A stretch of 64,000 nt of DNA from Marinobacter lipolyticus (GTDB lineage: Bacteria; Pseudomonadota; Gammaproteobacteria; Pseudomonadales; Oleiphilaceae). The stretch covers positions 121,004 to 185,003 of the forward strand of contig NZ_QTKT01000009.1 in the NCBI RefSeq assembly GCF_018424605.1, in the 5' to 3' direction. The first letter of the stretch is position 1. Every line of letters begins with the position of its first letter. Position numbers and translations under genes: made by a program. Below the pieces are notes generated by a model. It did not search any database. It saw only the letters and a list, made by a program, of their open reading frames with translations, and was not told the DNA's origin. Of the stretch, positions 1 through 8,612 are shown one piece after another.

Positions 1-596
1 ACCGGTATCCAGGCGGCCAAAGCGGCCATCCGCGCAAAGCGGGGGCGGGCAGCAGCCTGTGGCCACTGCTCCTGCAAGGCAACCAGGCCGCGGGCCAACA
101 GTGCCAGCCCGATGCCCCCCACTGCATACCAGAAGGCCACGAGGAAGAAGCGCTCGAACAGGGTGGCCATCAGTTTTCTGCAGAGGGACAAGTGCATTTC
201 ATCCGGAGAGAGCGCCTGACCGCGCTCTGCCGCCGGCAGCGAATCCTGGATGTGATGCCACGCGCCCTGCATATCGCCCCGGCTCCACGCCTCACCGTAG
301 GCCTGTAGCTGGGATTTCCAGCCGGGCGCGCCCATCAGCAAAAGTAGCAATCCGAACTCCAGCGGATAAAGCGCCAGTCGCCAGCCTGTCTGCTGCGCCG
401 TCCATACCAGCCCCACAAGCAACACCGATGGCAGCACCACTCGCAGCAGGCCGCGCCATACTTCGGCCTCCTGACCCGCGGCTGCTTTACGCCCTGCGTG
501 AAACCAGGCCCGCCACAGGTCGTCACCGGGCAGAGCACCCACCAGGTCCAGCCGACGGCGCACCAGCCAGGCCAGCAGGAAGGTCACCAACACCAT
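1..596 (-). CDS. ampE: AmpE family membrane protein (partial, C-terminus outside window)
   Basis: The reverse-strand frame opens with MVLVTFLLAWLVRRR at 596 and stays open to the window edge, giving about 198 codons. The start ATG overlaps the ampD stop as TAATG, so the two genes are translationally coupled, as ampD-ampE are in enterobacteria and pseudomonads. Hydrophobic segments (LPSVLLVGLVW, LALYPLEFGLLLLLMG, FFLVAFWYAVGGIGLALL) and the AmpE-typical amphipathic stretches between them support the call. AmpE is an inner-membrane protein of the CobD/CbiB-like superfamily. It was named for the beta-lactamase induction locus, but its biochemical role is unclear. No ampC or ampR is visible here. 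The C-terminal third is missing only because the window ends. Confidence 0.85.
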   Translation of the reverse strand, partial: MVLVTFLLAWLVRRRLDLVGALPGDDLWRAWFHAGRKAAAGQEAEVWRGLLRVVLPSVLLVGLVWTAQQTGWRLALYPLEFGLLLLLMGAPGWKSQLQAYGEAWSRGDMQGAWHHIQDSLPAAERGQALSPDEMHLSLCRKLMATLFERFFLVAFWYAVGGIGLALLARGLVALQEQWPQAAARPRFARMAALAAWIP

Positions 597-1225
597 TACC
601 CGGGCTCCCCGGCATCGGCGCCAAGCGCGAGCAATTGCTGGTGATAATGTGCCCAGTCGAATGCCGGCCCGGGATCGGTCTTTCTGCCGGGGGCGATATC
701 ACAATGCCCGGTAATCCGGTCACGGGTGATCCTCGGCCATGCGCTCATCGCGAGGGCGGACAACGCGGCCAGGCTCTGATATTGCTCCGGGGTATAGGGA
801 ATGTCGTCAGCGCCTTCCAGTTCGATGCCAATGGAAAAGTCATTGCACTCGTCTTCGCCCTGGAAGCAGGATCTGCCGGCATGCCAGGCGCGGTCGAGGA
901 AGCTGACAAACTGGACCACGGTGCCGTCCCGGCGAACCAGTGCGTGGGCCGACACCTTCATTCCGGCAATGGTCTCGAAATAAGGGTGTTCGCAGGCATC
1001 GAGGGAATTGCAGAAGAAGCGCTCAATGGCGTCACCACCGAACTGCCCCGGCGGCAGGCTTATGTTATGGACCACCAACAGGGAAATGTCGGCATTTTCA
1101 GGGCGCGGCCCAAAGTTTGGCGACGGACACCAGCGGGCCCAGGACACCCGCCCGCTTCGGCGCAGACGGTCAATGGATGCACTGGTGCAAGGGGCCGGGC
1201 TTTGGGATTGAATCGAGTCAGGCAC
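596..1225 (-). CDS. ampD: 1,6-anhydro-N-acetylmuramyl-L-alanine amidase AmpD
   Basis: Cytoplasmic zinc amidase (Amidase_2) that cleaves the lactyl-peptide bond of anhydro-muropeptides during cell-wall recycling. In species with AmpR this limits beta-lactamase induction. The family zinc ligands are visible: H53 in LLVVHNISLPPG, and H174 and D184 in GHCDIAPGRKTDPG. The Cys in GHCD replaces the more common Ser. There is no signal peptide, which separates it from the secreted AmiD-type enzymes. The start is a GTG at 1225. The first 26 residues have no counterpart in the usual AmpD N-terminus, so an internal GTG at 1147 is a reasonable alternative. It overlaps ampE by one base. Confidence 0.93.
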   Translation of the reverse strand: MPDSIQSQSPAPCTSASIDRLRRSGRVSWARWCPSPNFGPRPENADISLLVVHNISLPPGQFGGDAIERFFCNSLDACEHPYFETIAGMKVSAHALVRRDGTVVQFVSFLDRAWHAGRSCFQGEDECNDFSIGIELEGADDIPYTPEQYQSLAALSALAMSAWPRITRDRITGHCDIAPGRKTDPGPAFDWAHYHQQLLALGADAGEPG

Positions 1226-1300
1226 GGTAATTCCAGCAAGTTCGTAGCTGTGAGTAACGGCCTGATTGAATCACAAAGCCGAACGGGTTGCCACGCCCGT

Positions 1301-3547
1301 TCAGTCTTTGCGGCTGCTGCGCAGATTATCGATGATGGATTCCAGCGCCCGATCAAAGATCAGCCCGTCATCCAGCAGCGTAATCTCATCCTCCGCCATT
1401 GCAGCGGCTAACTGGTCGCGCTGGTACTCTGCAACCTTGGCACCACTGCGGTTGACGAAAATGTACTTGCCGGTGGCCTTGATGAAGGCAGCCAGTTTAC
1501 AGCGAGTGCGGGTGCCTTCGCGGCTCAGCTCAATCCACGAACCAACCCGCAACCGATCCGCTTTCTCGAGCCACGACGGATCCACACTGGACGCGTCGTC
1601 ATTGGAGGCTTTCACGGCAACCGGCTCCTCGACCGGAGGCGCGGGCTCTGCGGGGACAAACGCCTCCTGTTCCAGTTGCTGCGGCTCGGGCGTCGGTTCT
1701 GGCTCCGGTGCAGCCGGAGAGGTGACCAGCCGCTGGAATACATCAACGTGAACCAGCTCAAGATCGCGGATCAGTGTGTCGGTGGCAAAAGGATCCCAGG
1801 AAATCTCCTGCAGGGCATGGCGCAGGTCGTCAACAATCGAGGGAATGGCCCGCAACAACTCCGTGCGGGTGGATTCGGTGACCGGCCGCGGATCGACGCT
1901 CCACACCAGTTTGCGGGTCAGCTCACCGGCCCGCGCCCACGCCTGGCTGTCCTCCCCTTCCCGCAGCACCGTCCACTGCAGGAACTTGCTCCAGGCCTCG
2001 GACAACAGGCCCTGCAACGGCTCAGGCAACTCATGCCCGGCGGTCGATTCACTTATTAGCTCGCTGGCAGATGCTGCCGCCCGCTCCTGCCTTGCCCGCC
2101 CCTCTTCGGCGTCGCGCAGACGTTGCTCGACCAGTTCCCGACGGCGGCGGTCCAGATCCATGAAATGACTGAAATCGCTGAGCAGTTCCTCGAACAATTC
2201 GACATTGTTGGTGAACTCGTTGAGCACCCGATCCACCACCGACTCGATCTTTTCCCGCAGCGGGTCACGCTGACCGGCCTTCTTCTCGCTCCAGCCAATC
2301 GCCGACATGGCCAGCTCGTTCAGCAATTTGCGAACCGGGTGACCACCGCGGTTGAAAAAATTCTTGTCGCTAAGGGCGACTTTCAGAACCGGGATCTGCA
2401 GTCGACCGATCATCGCCTTCATGACCGGGTGAAGCTGACGATCCTCCAGAATGAAATCAAACAGCATCGACACCAGGTTAATGACATCACTGTCCACCTG
2501 GCCCACGGTGTAGGCGTTGCCATCCTCCCCTCGCAGAACCGGCACAAGCTGCTCGCTCAGCGGCGGCACCCGCCCTTCGCTCCATTCTGACGGGAGTGCT
2601 TGCGCCTCGTTCAGGCGGTTCAACAGAGTAGTGGTGTTGAGGACAGCGTGACCGCCGGCGCCGGTGCCACCGTCGCCCGCGCCTCGGCCCTGATGTAACA
2701 ACGCGCTCAGTTCAGAGAACGTCACCCCGGACGACTCGCCAGTTACCGGCCCTGTCGCGCCGGCACCGGGGGCCAGCGGTGGTGACTGGCCCGGGACGGA
2801 AGACGACGGCGGTGCGACGGCGCCGCGACGTGATGATGCGGGCGGGTGGCCACCAACGGGAGGCCGCTTCATGTCCGGAAGCACCCCTTCGGCAATCAGT
2901 GTCGTGTTGGCTTCCTGATAAAGCTGGCTGAGTTTGTCCCCCAGCAGTCGATCAAAAAGCTTGAGAACCACCAGTTTGGCGCGAATGTCGATGTCGAGAT
3001 CAGCGCAGGCTTCGCCAACGCCCCCGCAGATCACTTCCGGGCTGAGCGGCATCTGGCCATCTGACAACGCCATGTGCGGCAACAGGTGCGCCACGCGGGC
3101 GTTCAGTAACCGGATCGCCTCACCGTGCTGATTCCGCAACTTGTTGACCAGGTTTTCAATAGCGACCTTCTGCTCCAGCTCGGAATGGTCAAGCAGCGTC
3201 AGCGAGTCCTGGTCAACCTCATCGAGACTGCCGCCTGCGTTGGCGGGATTGAACTTCCCGATGTCATTGAAAGCACGACTCACATATTGCAGCATCGACA
3301 CCGTCATCGCCTTGCGGCGCAACCGGAGTTCCCTCATGGCGTCGAAATAGGCAGTCTGGTCCTGATTGGACCGGGCTTTGTCTGCCAGCTCGAACAACGC
3401 GTCGTCAGCCCGGTCGAAAAACCCGGCAAGCACCGTCTTGAGTGACTGACCAGAAACGTCACGCAGCCTCACCAGGGCATGGGGTAATGCGAAGCCGCCT
3501 CCGGTTTTCTGGGTTGCAAAACTGACTACCTTGTTATCCTGCGCCAT
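1301..3547 (-). CDS. DUF1631 family protein
   Basis: A 748-residue protein beginning MAQDNKVVSFATQKTGG. I recognise it as the DUF1631 family, large soluble proteins of gammaproteobacteria, often beside nadC/ampD, with no established function. There is no signal peptide or membrane segment. The N-terminal third is helical and holds the DUF1631 hallmark region around LLRDRSG-type and FDAMRELRLRRKAM segments. Residues of roughly 220-280 form a Pro/Ser/Gly-rich linker, and 580-640 a Pro/Glu-rich linker. The C-terminus (GSWIELSREGTRTRCKLAAF, then KYIFVNRSGAKV) looks like a small beta-barrel of PilZ-like or Tudor-like type. That last point is inference from pattern only. The gene is divergent from nadC across a 231-bp region. 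Confidence 0.8.
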   Translation of the reverse strand: MAQDNKVVSFATQKTGGGFALPHALVRLRDVSGQSLKTVLAGFFDRADDALFELADKARSNQDQTAYFDAMRELRLRRKAMTVSMLQYVSRAFNDIGKFNPANAGGSLDEVDQDSLTLLDHSELEQKVAIENLVNKLRNQHGEAIRLLNARVAHLLPHMALSDGQMPLSPEVICGGVGEACADLDIDIRAKLVVLKLFDRLLGDKLSQLYQEANTTLIAEGVLPDMKRPPVGGHPPASSRRGAVAPPSSSVPGQSPPLAPGAGATGPVTGESSGVTFSELSALLHQGRGAGDGGTGAGGHAVLNTTTLLNRLNEAQALPSEWSEGRVPPLSEQLVPVLRGEDGNAYTVGQVDSDVINLVSMLFDFILEDRQLHPVMKAMIGRLQIPVLKVALSDKNFFNRGGHPVRKLLNELAMSAIGWSEKKAGQRDPLREKIESVVDRVLNEFTNNVELFEELLSDFSHFMDLDRRRRELVEQRLRDAEEGRARQERAAASASELISESTAGHELPEPLQGLLSEAWSKFLQWTVLREGEDSQAWARAGELTRKLVWSVDPRPVTESTRTELLRAIPSIVDDLRHALQEISWDPFATDTLIRDLELVHVDVFQRLVTSPAAPEPEPTPEPQQLEQEAFVPAEPAPPVEEPVAVKASNDDASSVDPSWLEKADRLRVGSWIELSREGTRTRCKLAAFIKATGKYIFVNRSGAKVAEYQRDQLAAAMAEDEITLLDDGLIFDRALESIIDNLRSSRKD

Positions 3548-3610
3548 GAGGCTGCTCCGGAGGTCAACTGGTCAAGATCGGGGGGAAATTTCTACTTAAT
3601 ATCTTAGGCT

Positions 3611-3650
3611 TTGCCAGCGTCACCTTGTGTCAGAATTTGTCACCTTTTGT
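3611..3650. promoter_or_regulatory. Paired direct repeat in the DUF1631/nadC divergent region
   Basis: The octamer GTCACCTT occurs at 3619-3626 and again at 3639-3646, exactly 20 bp apart, or two turns of the helix. On the reverse strand the copies read AAGGTGAC and lie just upstream of a plausible -35/-10 pair for the DUF1631 gene. The spacing suggests a two-site operator, but I cannot match it to a known regulator. Confidence 0.3.
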
Positions 3651-3695
3651 GATCAGGGGACCCAGTTCACATTCTAGCAGTCCATCCGATCCCGT

Positions 3696-3724
3696 TTGTT
3701 CAATTCGATCGCTGCCTATAGAAT
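3696..3724 (+). promoter_or_regulatory. Predicted sigma-70 promoter of nadC
   Basis: TTGTTC at 3696-3701 and TAGAAT at 3719-3724 are separated by exactly 17 bp. Initiation would fall about 47 bases upstream of the nadC start. This is prediction from consensus only. Confidence 0.4.
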
Positions 3725-3778
3725 CACGCCTCGGGCCATCAGCCCCCACTGACTCACACCGAAAACCGGACCGCCGCC

Positions 3779-4618
3779 ATGATCCCAGCCGAACTGCTTC
3801 GTCAATCCCGCGTTGAAACCGTTGCCCAAAGCCTGCGTGAAGATGTAGGAGATGGTGACATTACCGCGCGGCTGATCCCCCAGGAGCGGACAGGCAGTGG
3901 CCAGGTGATCACCCGTGAGGCTGCGGTATTGGCAGGCCGCCAATGGGTTGAGGAGGTATTCCGCCAGGTGGATCCGGCGGTAACGCTGACCTGGCTGGCA
4001 CAGGACGGTGACCGAGTGGACGCAGACAGCGTGCTGTTCCGCTTTGAAGGGCCTGCCCGCAGCCTGCTCACTGCGGAGCGGGCGGCACTGAACTGGCTGC
4101 AGACGTTGTCAGGCACCGCTACCGTCTGTGCAGACTACGCCTCGCAGGTGGCCCACACCGGCGTGCGCCTGCTGGACACCCGCAAAACCCTCCCCGGGTT
4201 GCGTCTGGCGCAGAAATACGCAGTCACCTGCGGGGGCTGTTTCAACCACCGCATCGGTCTCTGGGACGCGTTTCTTATCAAGGAGAATCACATCGCCGCG
4301 TGCGGCTCTATCGCCGCAGCCGTGAACGAGGCCCGGCGCATCGCTCCGCACAGGCCGGTGGAAGTGGAAACGGAAAACCTTGATGAGCTTGAACAGGCGC
4401 TGGCAGCAGGTGCTGACATCATCATGCTTGACGAATTCCCACTGGCCGACATGGAGCGCGCGGTCGCCACGGCCAAGGGAAAAGCAAAACTGGAAGCGTC
4501 CGGCGGCATCAACGCGCAGACCCTGATTCCCATCGCTGAGACCGGGGTGGATTTCATTTCCATTGGCGCCCTGACCAAGGACGTCAGGGCCATCGATCTG
4601 TCAATGCGACTGGACTGA
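3779..4618 (+). CDS. nadC: Nicotinate-nucleotide diphosphorylase (carboxylating)
   Basis: Quinolinate phosphoribosyltransferase: quinolinate + PRPP gives nicotinate mononucleotide + CO2 + PPi, the third step of de novo NAD synthesis. At 279 residues it has the normal length. The phosphate and quinolinate binding residues are clear: R135-K136 in [11 protein letters not shown]146, H157-R158 in [10 protein letters not shown], and K168 in LIKENHI. The barrel motifs ADIIMLDEF and LEASGGI follow. The start ATG at 3779 agrees with family length. It converges with the YqcC-like gene, leaving only 8 bases between their stops. Confidence 0.97.
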   Translation: MIPAELLRQSRVETVAQSLREDVGDGDITARLIPQERTGSGQVITREAAVLAGRQWVEEVFRQVDPAVTLTWLAQDGDRVDADSVLFRFEGPARSLLTAERAALNWLQTLSGTATVCADYASQVAHTGVRLLDTRKTLPGLRLAQKYAVTCGGCFNHRIGLWDAFLIKENHIAACGSIAAAVNEARRIAPHRPVEVETENLDELEQALAAGADIIMLDEFPLADMERAVATAKGKAKLEASGGINAQTLIPIAETGVDFISIGALTKDVRAIDLSMRLD

Positions 4619-4626
4619 AGGCACCG

Positions 4627-4965
4627 TCAGGAACGACCGGAAAGTAGCCGGTCCATCTCTTCCAGCGCCCTAATCAGGCCCGCACCGGATTCCGGCCGCC
4701 CGCGAAAGTGTTCTTCCGCCATGGGCGCCATGCCGGACACCTGAGGGAGCGGATGATCGCTTTCCACCAGCACTTTCATCCGCGCAACGAACACAAACTG
4801 CAGCCACTGGGTAAACTCCAGGGTATCGATGCAGAACGGCTGGGGACTGCGAAACGCCTCCTCGGGTGGCGATTCACTCTCCCAGGCGCCCAACTGACGA
4901 AGCTCGAGTTCTATCTTCAGCAGGCTGTCGGCAACCTCACTGATCCGATCGGGTGACGTGGCCAT
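4627..4965 (-). CDS. YqcC family protein
   Basis: A 112-residue acidic, mostly helical soluble protein. The stretch PFCIDTLEFTQWLQFVFVARM followed by a PLP-rich segment and a short helical tail is characteristic of the YqcC family (DUF446), whose function is unknown. In other gammaproteobacteria it often lies beside truC. Here it is the last gene of the leftward hda-parA group, 12 bases after the ParA-like ATPase. No membrane segment or metal motif is visible. Confidence 0.8.
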   Translation of the reverse strand: MATSPDRISEVADSLLKIELELRQLGAWESESPPEEAFRSPQPFCIDTLEFTQWLQFVFVARMKVLVESDHPLPQVSGMAPMAEEHFRGRPESGAGLIRALEEMDRLLSGRS

Positions 4966-4977
4966 AGTGGTCCTTGG

Positions 4978-5775
4978 TCAGTCGGCGAGCGGTTCCAGCT
5001 CCACGGTTTCACCGTGAAGTACCCGGAACAGGTCTTCGTACTGCCTGGTCAGTGCATGTTTTGGCGCCATATGAATCAATGGCTGCCGGCTCTGGTGGGA
5101 TTCTTTCATTTTGACGGAACTCGACAAACGCACCGGAAGTACCGGCAACCCCTCTTCCATCAACTCACGAACGAGCTGCTTGGGCAGGCTCGCCCGCGGC
5201 TGGAACTGGTTGGCAACAATGCCTTCGACCACCAGATCCTCATTATGATCTTCCTGCAAGTCACGGATCTCATTGAGAATATTGTAGAGAGCCTGGCGCG
5301 AGAAGTCGTCACAATCGAAAGGAATCAGGCACCGCTGGGCCGCGATCAGGGCTGAACGGGTGTAAAAGTTCAGCGCCGGCGCGGTGTCGATATAGATCGC
5401 ATCGAAGGTTTCCCCCAGCTTCTTCAGGGCCTCTCTCAATTTATAGATCTTATGCTTTGCCTCCAGCTTGCGCTCGAGGAAATCCAGTTCGGGACTGGAC
5501 GGCATGACAAACAGGTTGTCGAACGGGGAGGCATGGACAAATTCGTCCGGCCGGCGATTGAAAACGGTAAACGCCACCGTCTGCTCCAGCATGTCCGCGA
5601 CCGTATCCCGCAACTCACTGGCCGGCTTGCCCAGCAGGTAGTGAGTGGAATTGCCCTGGGGATCGAGATCCACCACCAGCGTGCGTTTACCCCTGGCTGC
5701 ACTGATTGCCGCCAGATTGCAGGTAATGCTGGACTTCCCCACACCACCTTTCTGATTGAATACGACTCGTCTCAT
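4978..5775 (-). CDS. ParA family ATPase
   Basis: Deviant-Walker P-loop ATPase of the ParA/MinD class. KGGVGKS sits at residues 9-15 of the product starting MRRVVFNQKGG. The A' motif is DLDPQGNST and the Walker B-like segment is AIYIDTAPAL. There is no ParB partner beside it, so this is probably not the main chromosome-partition locus. Similar orphan ParA proteins occur in pseudomonads with unknown cargo. The start is ambiguous. The ATG at 5775 matches the usual N-terminus, but its purine-rich GGGGGAG is only two bases away. An in-frame ATG at 5811 has GGGAGG six bases upstream and would add 12 residues. Confidence 0.87.
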   Translation of the reverse strand: MRRVVFNQKGGVGKSSITCNLAAISAARGKRTLVVDLDPQGNSTHYLLGKPASELRDTVADMLEQTVAFTVFNRRPDEFVHASPFDNLFVMPSSPELDFLERKLEAKHKIYKLREALKKLGETFDAIYIDTAPALNFYTRSALIAAQRCLIPFDCDDFSRQALYNILNEIRDLQEDHNEDLVVEGIVANQFQPRASLPKQLVRELMEEGLPVLPVRLSSSVKMKESHQSRQPLIHMAPKHALTRQYEDLFRVLHGETVELEPLAD

Positions 5776-5858
5776 TACTCCCCCTGACATGCTACCGGCA
5801 GTGACTGGCATAGCCAGCCTCCCGGACGTTCCGATGTTATTCTTAGGTTCCCGGGCGA

Positions 5859-6557
5859 TTACCAGCCCATGACCGATTTGACAAATGGTATGGTCAGACG
5901 ACGCTGCGCCTGCAGAGAATTTTCATCGAGCCGGTCGAGAATTGCCAGTAGCTCACCGAGTTTTCTTGGCGCCCGACGCAGGATAAAACCGGCCACCTCG
6001 TCCCCCATCACCAGACCACGCTGTTCGGCCCGCGCCATGAGAATTCTCAGGCGATCGTCGTCACGATAGATACCCAACTGCAGCAACAGGCCATGGGACA
6101 ACCGGGACACCAGATCGGCGAGTACCAGAGCCGACGCCGCCGGCACATCCGACAGGCTGACGATCAGCAGGTTGCCGTTGTCGAGCACCCGATTGTAAAG
6201 GTGGAAAATCGCCTCTTCCCACTCTTTCCGGCCGGCAACGAGGTCGACATCATCAAGGCAGATCAATGCCTGATGTTCAAGGCCCGCCAATGCTTCTGGC
6301 CCAAACGGCAACAGCTCTTCGATGCTGACACAGACCGCACCCTGACCGCGACTTTCGGTGAAGTGACAAGCCGCCTGCAGCAGATGGCTTTTGCCGGTGT
6401 CGGCATCTCCACATACCACCACAACGGGAATGCCCCCACTGGCACTGCAGATGGACCTCAGGCGAGCGGCCGCATCGGCGTTGCGGTCACCGTGAAAATT
6501 GTCGAACCGCGCATCGTCCCGCAGTTTCACCCCGAGGACCATCTGAGAGGCACTCAC
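5859..6557 (-). CDS. hda: DnaA regulatory inactivator Hda
   Basis: AAA+ DnaA paralogue that, with the DNA-loaded beta clamp, stimulates DnaA-ATP hydrolysis and prevents over-initiation. Visible motifs are Walker A GDADTGKSHLLQA, Walker B LICLDDVDLV, and the DnaA-like C-terminal lid (RAPRKLGELLAILDRLD). I chose the GTG at 6557. It overlaps the stop of the upstream phosphatidyltransferase gene as GTGA, has GGAGGG about 10 bases upstream, and yields VSASQMVLGVKLRDD, which lines up with known Hda N-termini including a clamp-binding Q-x-x-L-like segment. An upstream in-frame start at 6590 would overlap 37 bases and adds no homologous sequence. Confidence 0.93.
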   Translation of the reverse strand: MSASQMVLGVKLRDDARFDNFHGDRNADAAARLRSICSASGGIPVVVVCGDADTGKSHLLQAACHFTESRGQGAVCVSIEELLPFGPEALAGLEHQALICLDDVDLVAGRKEWEEAIFHLYNRVLDNGNLLIVSLSDVPAASALVLADLVSRLSHGLLLQLGIYRDDDRLRILMARAEQRGLVMGDEVAGFILRRAPRKLGELLAILDRLDENSLQAQRRLTIPFVKSVMGW

Positions 6558-7111
6558 TGTCGTTTCGCCCTCCACGCCCTTGCGCTCCACACCACCAGAT
6601 AGTGGCCACCGCTGAAGATCGCCGATGCCGTCACCAGTATGATGCCAACATCACGGACCCAGGGCTGCATCGGGAGCCCGGCGAGCAGGATAATAATCGC
6701 GAGCACCACCAGGATCTGTACCAGCGTATTGAGCTTGCCGGGCAGGCTGGGTTCCATTTCAAACCGACCCACGCCGTAGTGAAAGGCCATACCACCGACC
6801 ACAATCAGTAAATCTCTGCCAAGGACCAGCGCGAACAGCCATATTGGCAGCACGCCGTTGAGCGTAAGCATCAGGTAGGCGGTAATCAGCAGCGCCTTGT
6901 CCGCCAGCGGATCCGCAATGGCCCCCAGGCGCGACTTCCAGTTGAAATGCCGGGCCAGAAAACCGTCGAAGGCGTCGGTGGCCGCAGCCACAAAAAAAAT
7001 AATCAGGGCCAGCCGGTACTGCGCCGCCAGCAGCGCCGCCGCAAACGGCACGATGAGCAGAATACGCAAGAACGTCAGGGCATTGGGTATCCATCGCCAC
7101 TGTTGCGTCAT
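6554..7111 (-). CDS. CDP-alcohol phosphatidyltransferase family protein
   Basis: A 185-residue integral membrane enzyme with about five hydrophobic segments. It carries the family signature DG-x2-AR-x8-G-x3-D-x3-D, seen as DAFDGFLARHF followed by GAIADPLADK. The family displaces CMP from a CDP-alcohol, usually CDP-diacylglycerol, to make phospholipids. The size and N-terminus (IPNALTFLRILLIVPF) are like PgsA. However, similar genes beside hda in pseudomonads are paralogues annotated only at family level, so the substrate is not assigned. It is coupled to hda by a GTGA overlap. Confidence 0.88.
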   Translation of the reverse strand: MTQQWRWIPNALTFLRILLIVPFAAALLAAQYRLALIIFFVAAATDAFDGFLARHFNWKSRLGAIADPLADKALLITAYLMLTLNGVLPIWLFALVLGRDLLIVVGGMAFHYGVGRFEMEPSLPGKLNTLVQILVVLAIIILLAGLPMQPWVRDVGIILVTASAIFSGGHYLVVWSARAWRAKRQ

Positions 7112-7135
7112 TCGCAGGCTCCTTCTGCCGCTGGC

Positions 7136-8458
7136 TTACTCCCCGGCATCCGAACCGATTACCGACGCCGGCTGCCAGCGATAATGAAGAATCTCATAGA
7201 GGGATTCAAATGCTTCCTCTGCCTCTTCGGCATCGGCAAGCAGTGGTTGATAGGCAAACAGCGGGTCTGACAAAGGGTCTACCGGCTCGGCTTCTGGCTC
7301 GCCGGGCCCTGCAGCCGCTTCGGCAGGCCGGGACGCCTCACCAGCCGTGTTGTCAGTGTTGCTGCCGGGGTCGCCGCCGGCGTTTCGGCGCTCACTCTCC
7401 GATAAAGGAACAAATCGGGTGTCCAGTGCAATGTACTCCCGCAGCTGTTCCAGCTCACCGGAGAACGCCACCCGCAAAGTCAGCTGGTCACCGGCCACAC
7501 GAGAGGCGTTAACGTCCTGAACTGGCGTGAGGTCGTCCAGTACATCCACGATGTTGCCGTAATCCTTCAGCGTCGCCACACCACTGATCACAATATCCAC
7601 TTTTGGCAACTCATCGACATCGCCGGCGGCTACCGCATAGCGGCTGGCGAAAGCCTCGGCCCACAGCCCAATGACCTCTTCGGCCAGTTGTTGCTCAGTG
7701 TCGGCCGTCACGGACTGTTCGCCTTCGTCCATTCCCATACCGTCGAAGATCCAGCCAGCGCGCCACTGCCCACCGGAGCGGCTGACCCGAACGAGCGCCA
7801 TCACATCATGGCCGATGTCTTCCGAGGACGATTTAACGCGGGAGGTAAACTGCCCCCAGATGTCGGAGAGCAATTCCCGGTCGCTGGCCATCGTTTCCGG
7901 CGGCAGGGTAATCGGCAGCCCGCGATCCAGCGCTGCCTGACTGAACGCCCGCGACCAGCGGGTATCACTGCCACCACCGGTCTGGTCTGTGGACCCCGAA
8001 CGGGTCAGCAAAGTGCGGGAGCCACGCTCCTCCACCGCCACCCACGCCAGGGTCAATGGCCGGTTGGCGCCCCACACCGGTGCGTTTACCGACGCCAGGG
8101 CGTTGTTCACGCCGACCGCTCCGAAGGTCATTCGCAGCAGGTCCCCGCTGTTGCTGCGCAGTACCTGATAGGACTGCAACAGGGTTTCAGCATCACCAAG
8201 CAGCGCCCTCACGCCCTCATTATTAAGGACATCACGGCTTCCGGATACCCGGACAAACACTTTCGCCAGCCCATCGGAGTAGCCCTGGCTCAGCTCTGCC
8301 GGACTGGATCCGCGAACGGGGACCTCCACGGAGTAAAGCCCGGTCACCGTCACCGCGCTTGCGGGGGCCGCTACCGCCGCCAGCAGAACAGCGCTGACGA
8401 GCACCAGCCGTCGGATCATTTGCGCCGCCTGTGTCGAGATTCGTCCTGATAATGACAT
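7136..8458 (-). CDS. DUF2066 domain-containing exported protein
   Basis: About 440 residues with an N-terminal signal peptide (MIRRLVLVSAVLLAAVAAPASA). A DUF2066 region starts at GLYSVEVPVRG and includes LAKVFVRVSGSRDVL. The C-terminal 60 residues are rich in Pro, Glu and Ala. The function is unknown. The gene lies next to purM in many pseudomonads and here shares the divergent purM promoter region. I chose the ATG at 8458 because it has AGGG seven bases upstream. An ATG at 8419, starting directly at the signal peptide, is the main alternative. Confidence 0.83.
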   Translation of the reverse strand: MSLSGRISTQAAQMIRRLVLVSAVLLAAVAAPASAVTVTGLYSVEVPVRGSSPAELSQGYSDGLAKVFVRVSGSRDVLNNEGVRALLGDAETLLQSYQVLRSNSGDLLRMTFGAVGVNNALASVNAPVWGANRPLTLAWVAVEERGSRTLLTRSGSTDQTGGGSDTRWSRAFSQAALDRGLPITLPPETMASDRELLSDIWGQFTSRVKSSSEDIGHDVMALVRVSRSGGQWRAGWIFDGMGMDEGEQSVTADTEQQLAEEVIGLWAEAFASRYAVAAGDVDELPKVDIVISGVATLKDYGNIVDVLDDLTPVQDVNASRVAGDQLTLRVAFSGELEQLREYIALDTRFVPLSESERRNAGGDPGSNTDNTAGEASRPAEAAAGPGEPEAEPVDPLSDPLFAYQPLLADAEEAEEAFESLYEILHYRWQPASVIGSDAGE

Positions 8459-8545
8459 GAAACACCCTGCAATTCGCCTGAATGGCGCATAGGATACACC
8501 AAGGCCCAAGGCGTGAGTAGCTAACGGGGATTTCGGAAAATCAAT

Positions 8546-8574
8546 TTGGAGCGCCACCTCTCACCTGTTAAAAT
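8546..8574 (+). promoter_or_regulatory. Predicted sigma-70 promoter of purMN
   Basis: TTGGAG at 8546-8551 and TAAAAT at 8569-8574 lie 17 bp apart, about 40 bases before the purM ATG. I looked for a PurR-type operator and found no convincing one. Confidence 0.45.
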
Positions 8575-8612
8575 CCGCCGCCTGACCCACTGGCCAAACG
8601 GTTAAGCACACC

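Noticed and set aside
59..1411. A 450-codon forward open frame across ampE and ampD
   Set aside because: The reverse strand carries AmpD with its zinc ligands and an AmpE frame joined by TAATG. The forward frame is low-complexity Pro/Arg/Ala sequence.
8575..8612. PurR-like operator before purM (CCAAACGGTTAAG)
   Set aside because: Too far from the ACGCAAACG-type consensus and not palindromic enough to call.
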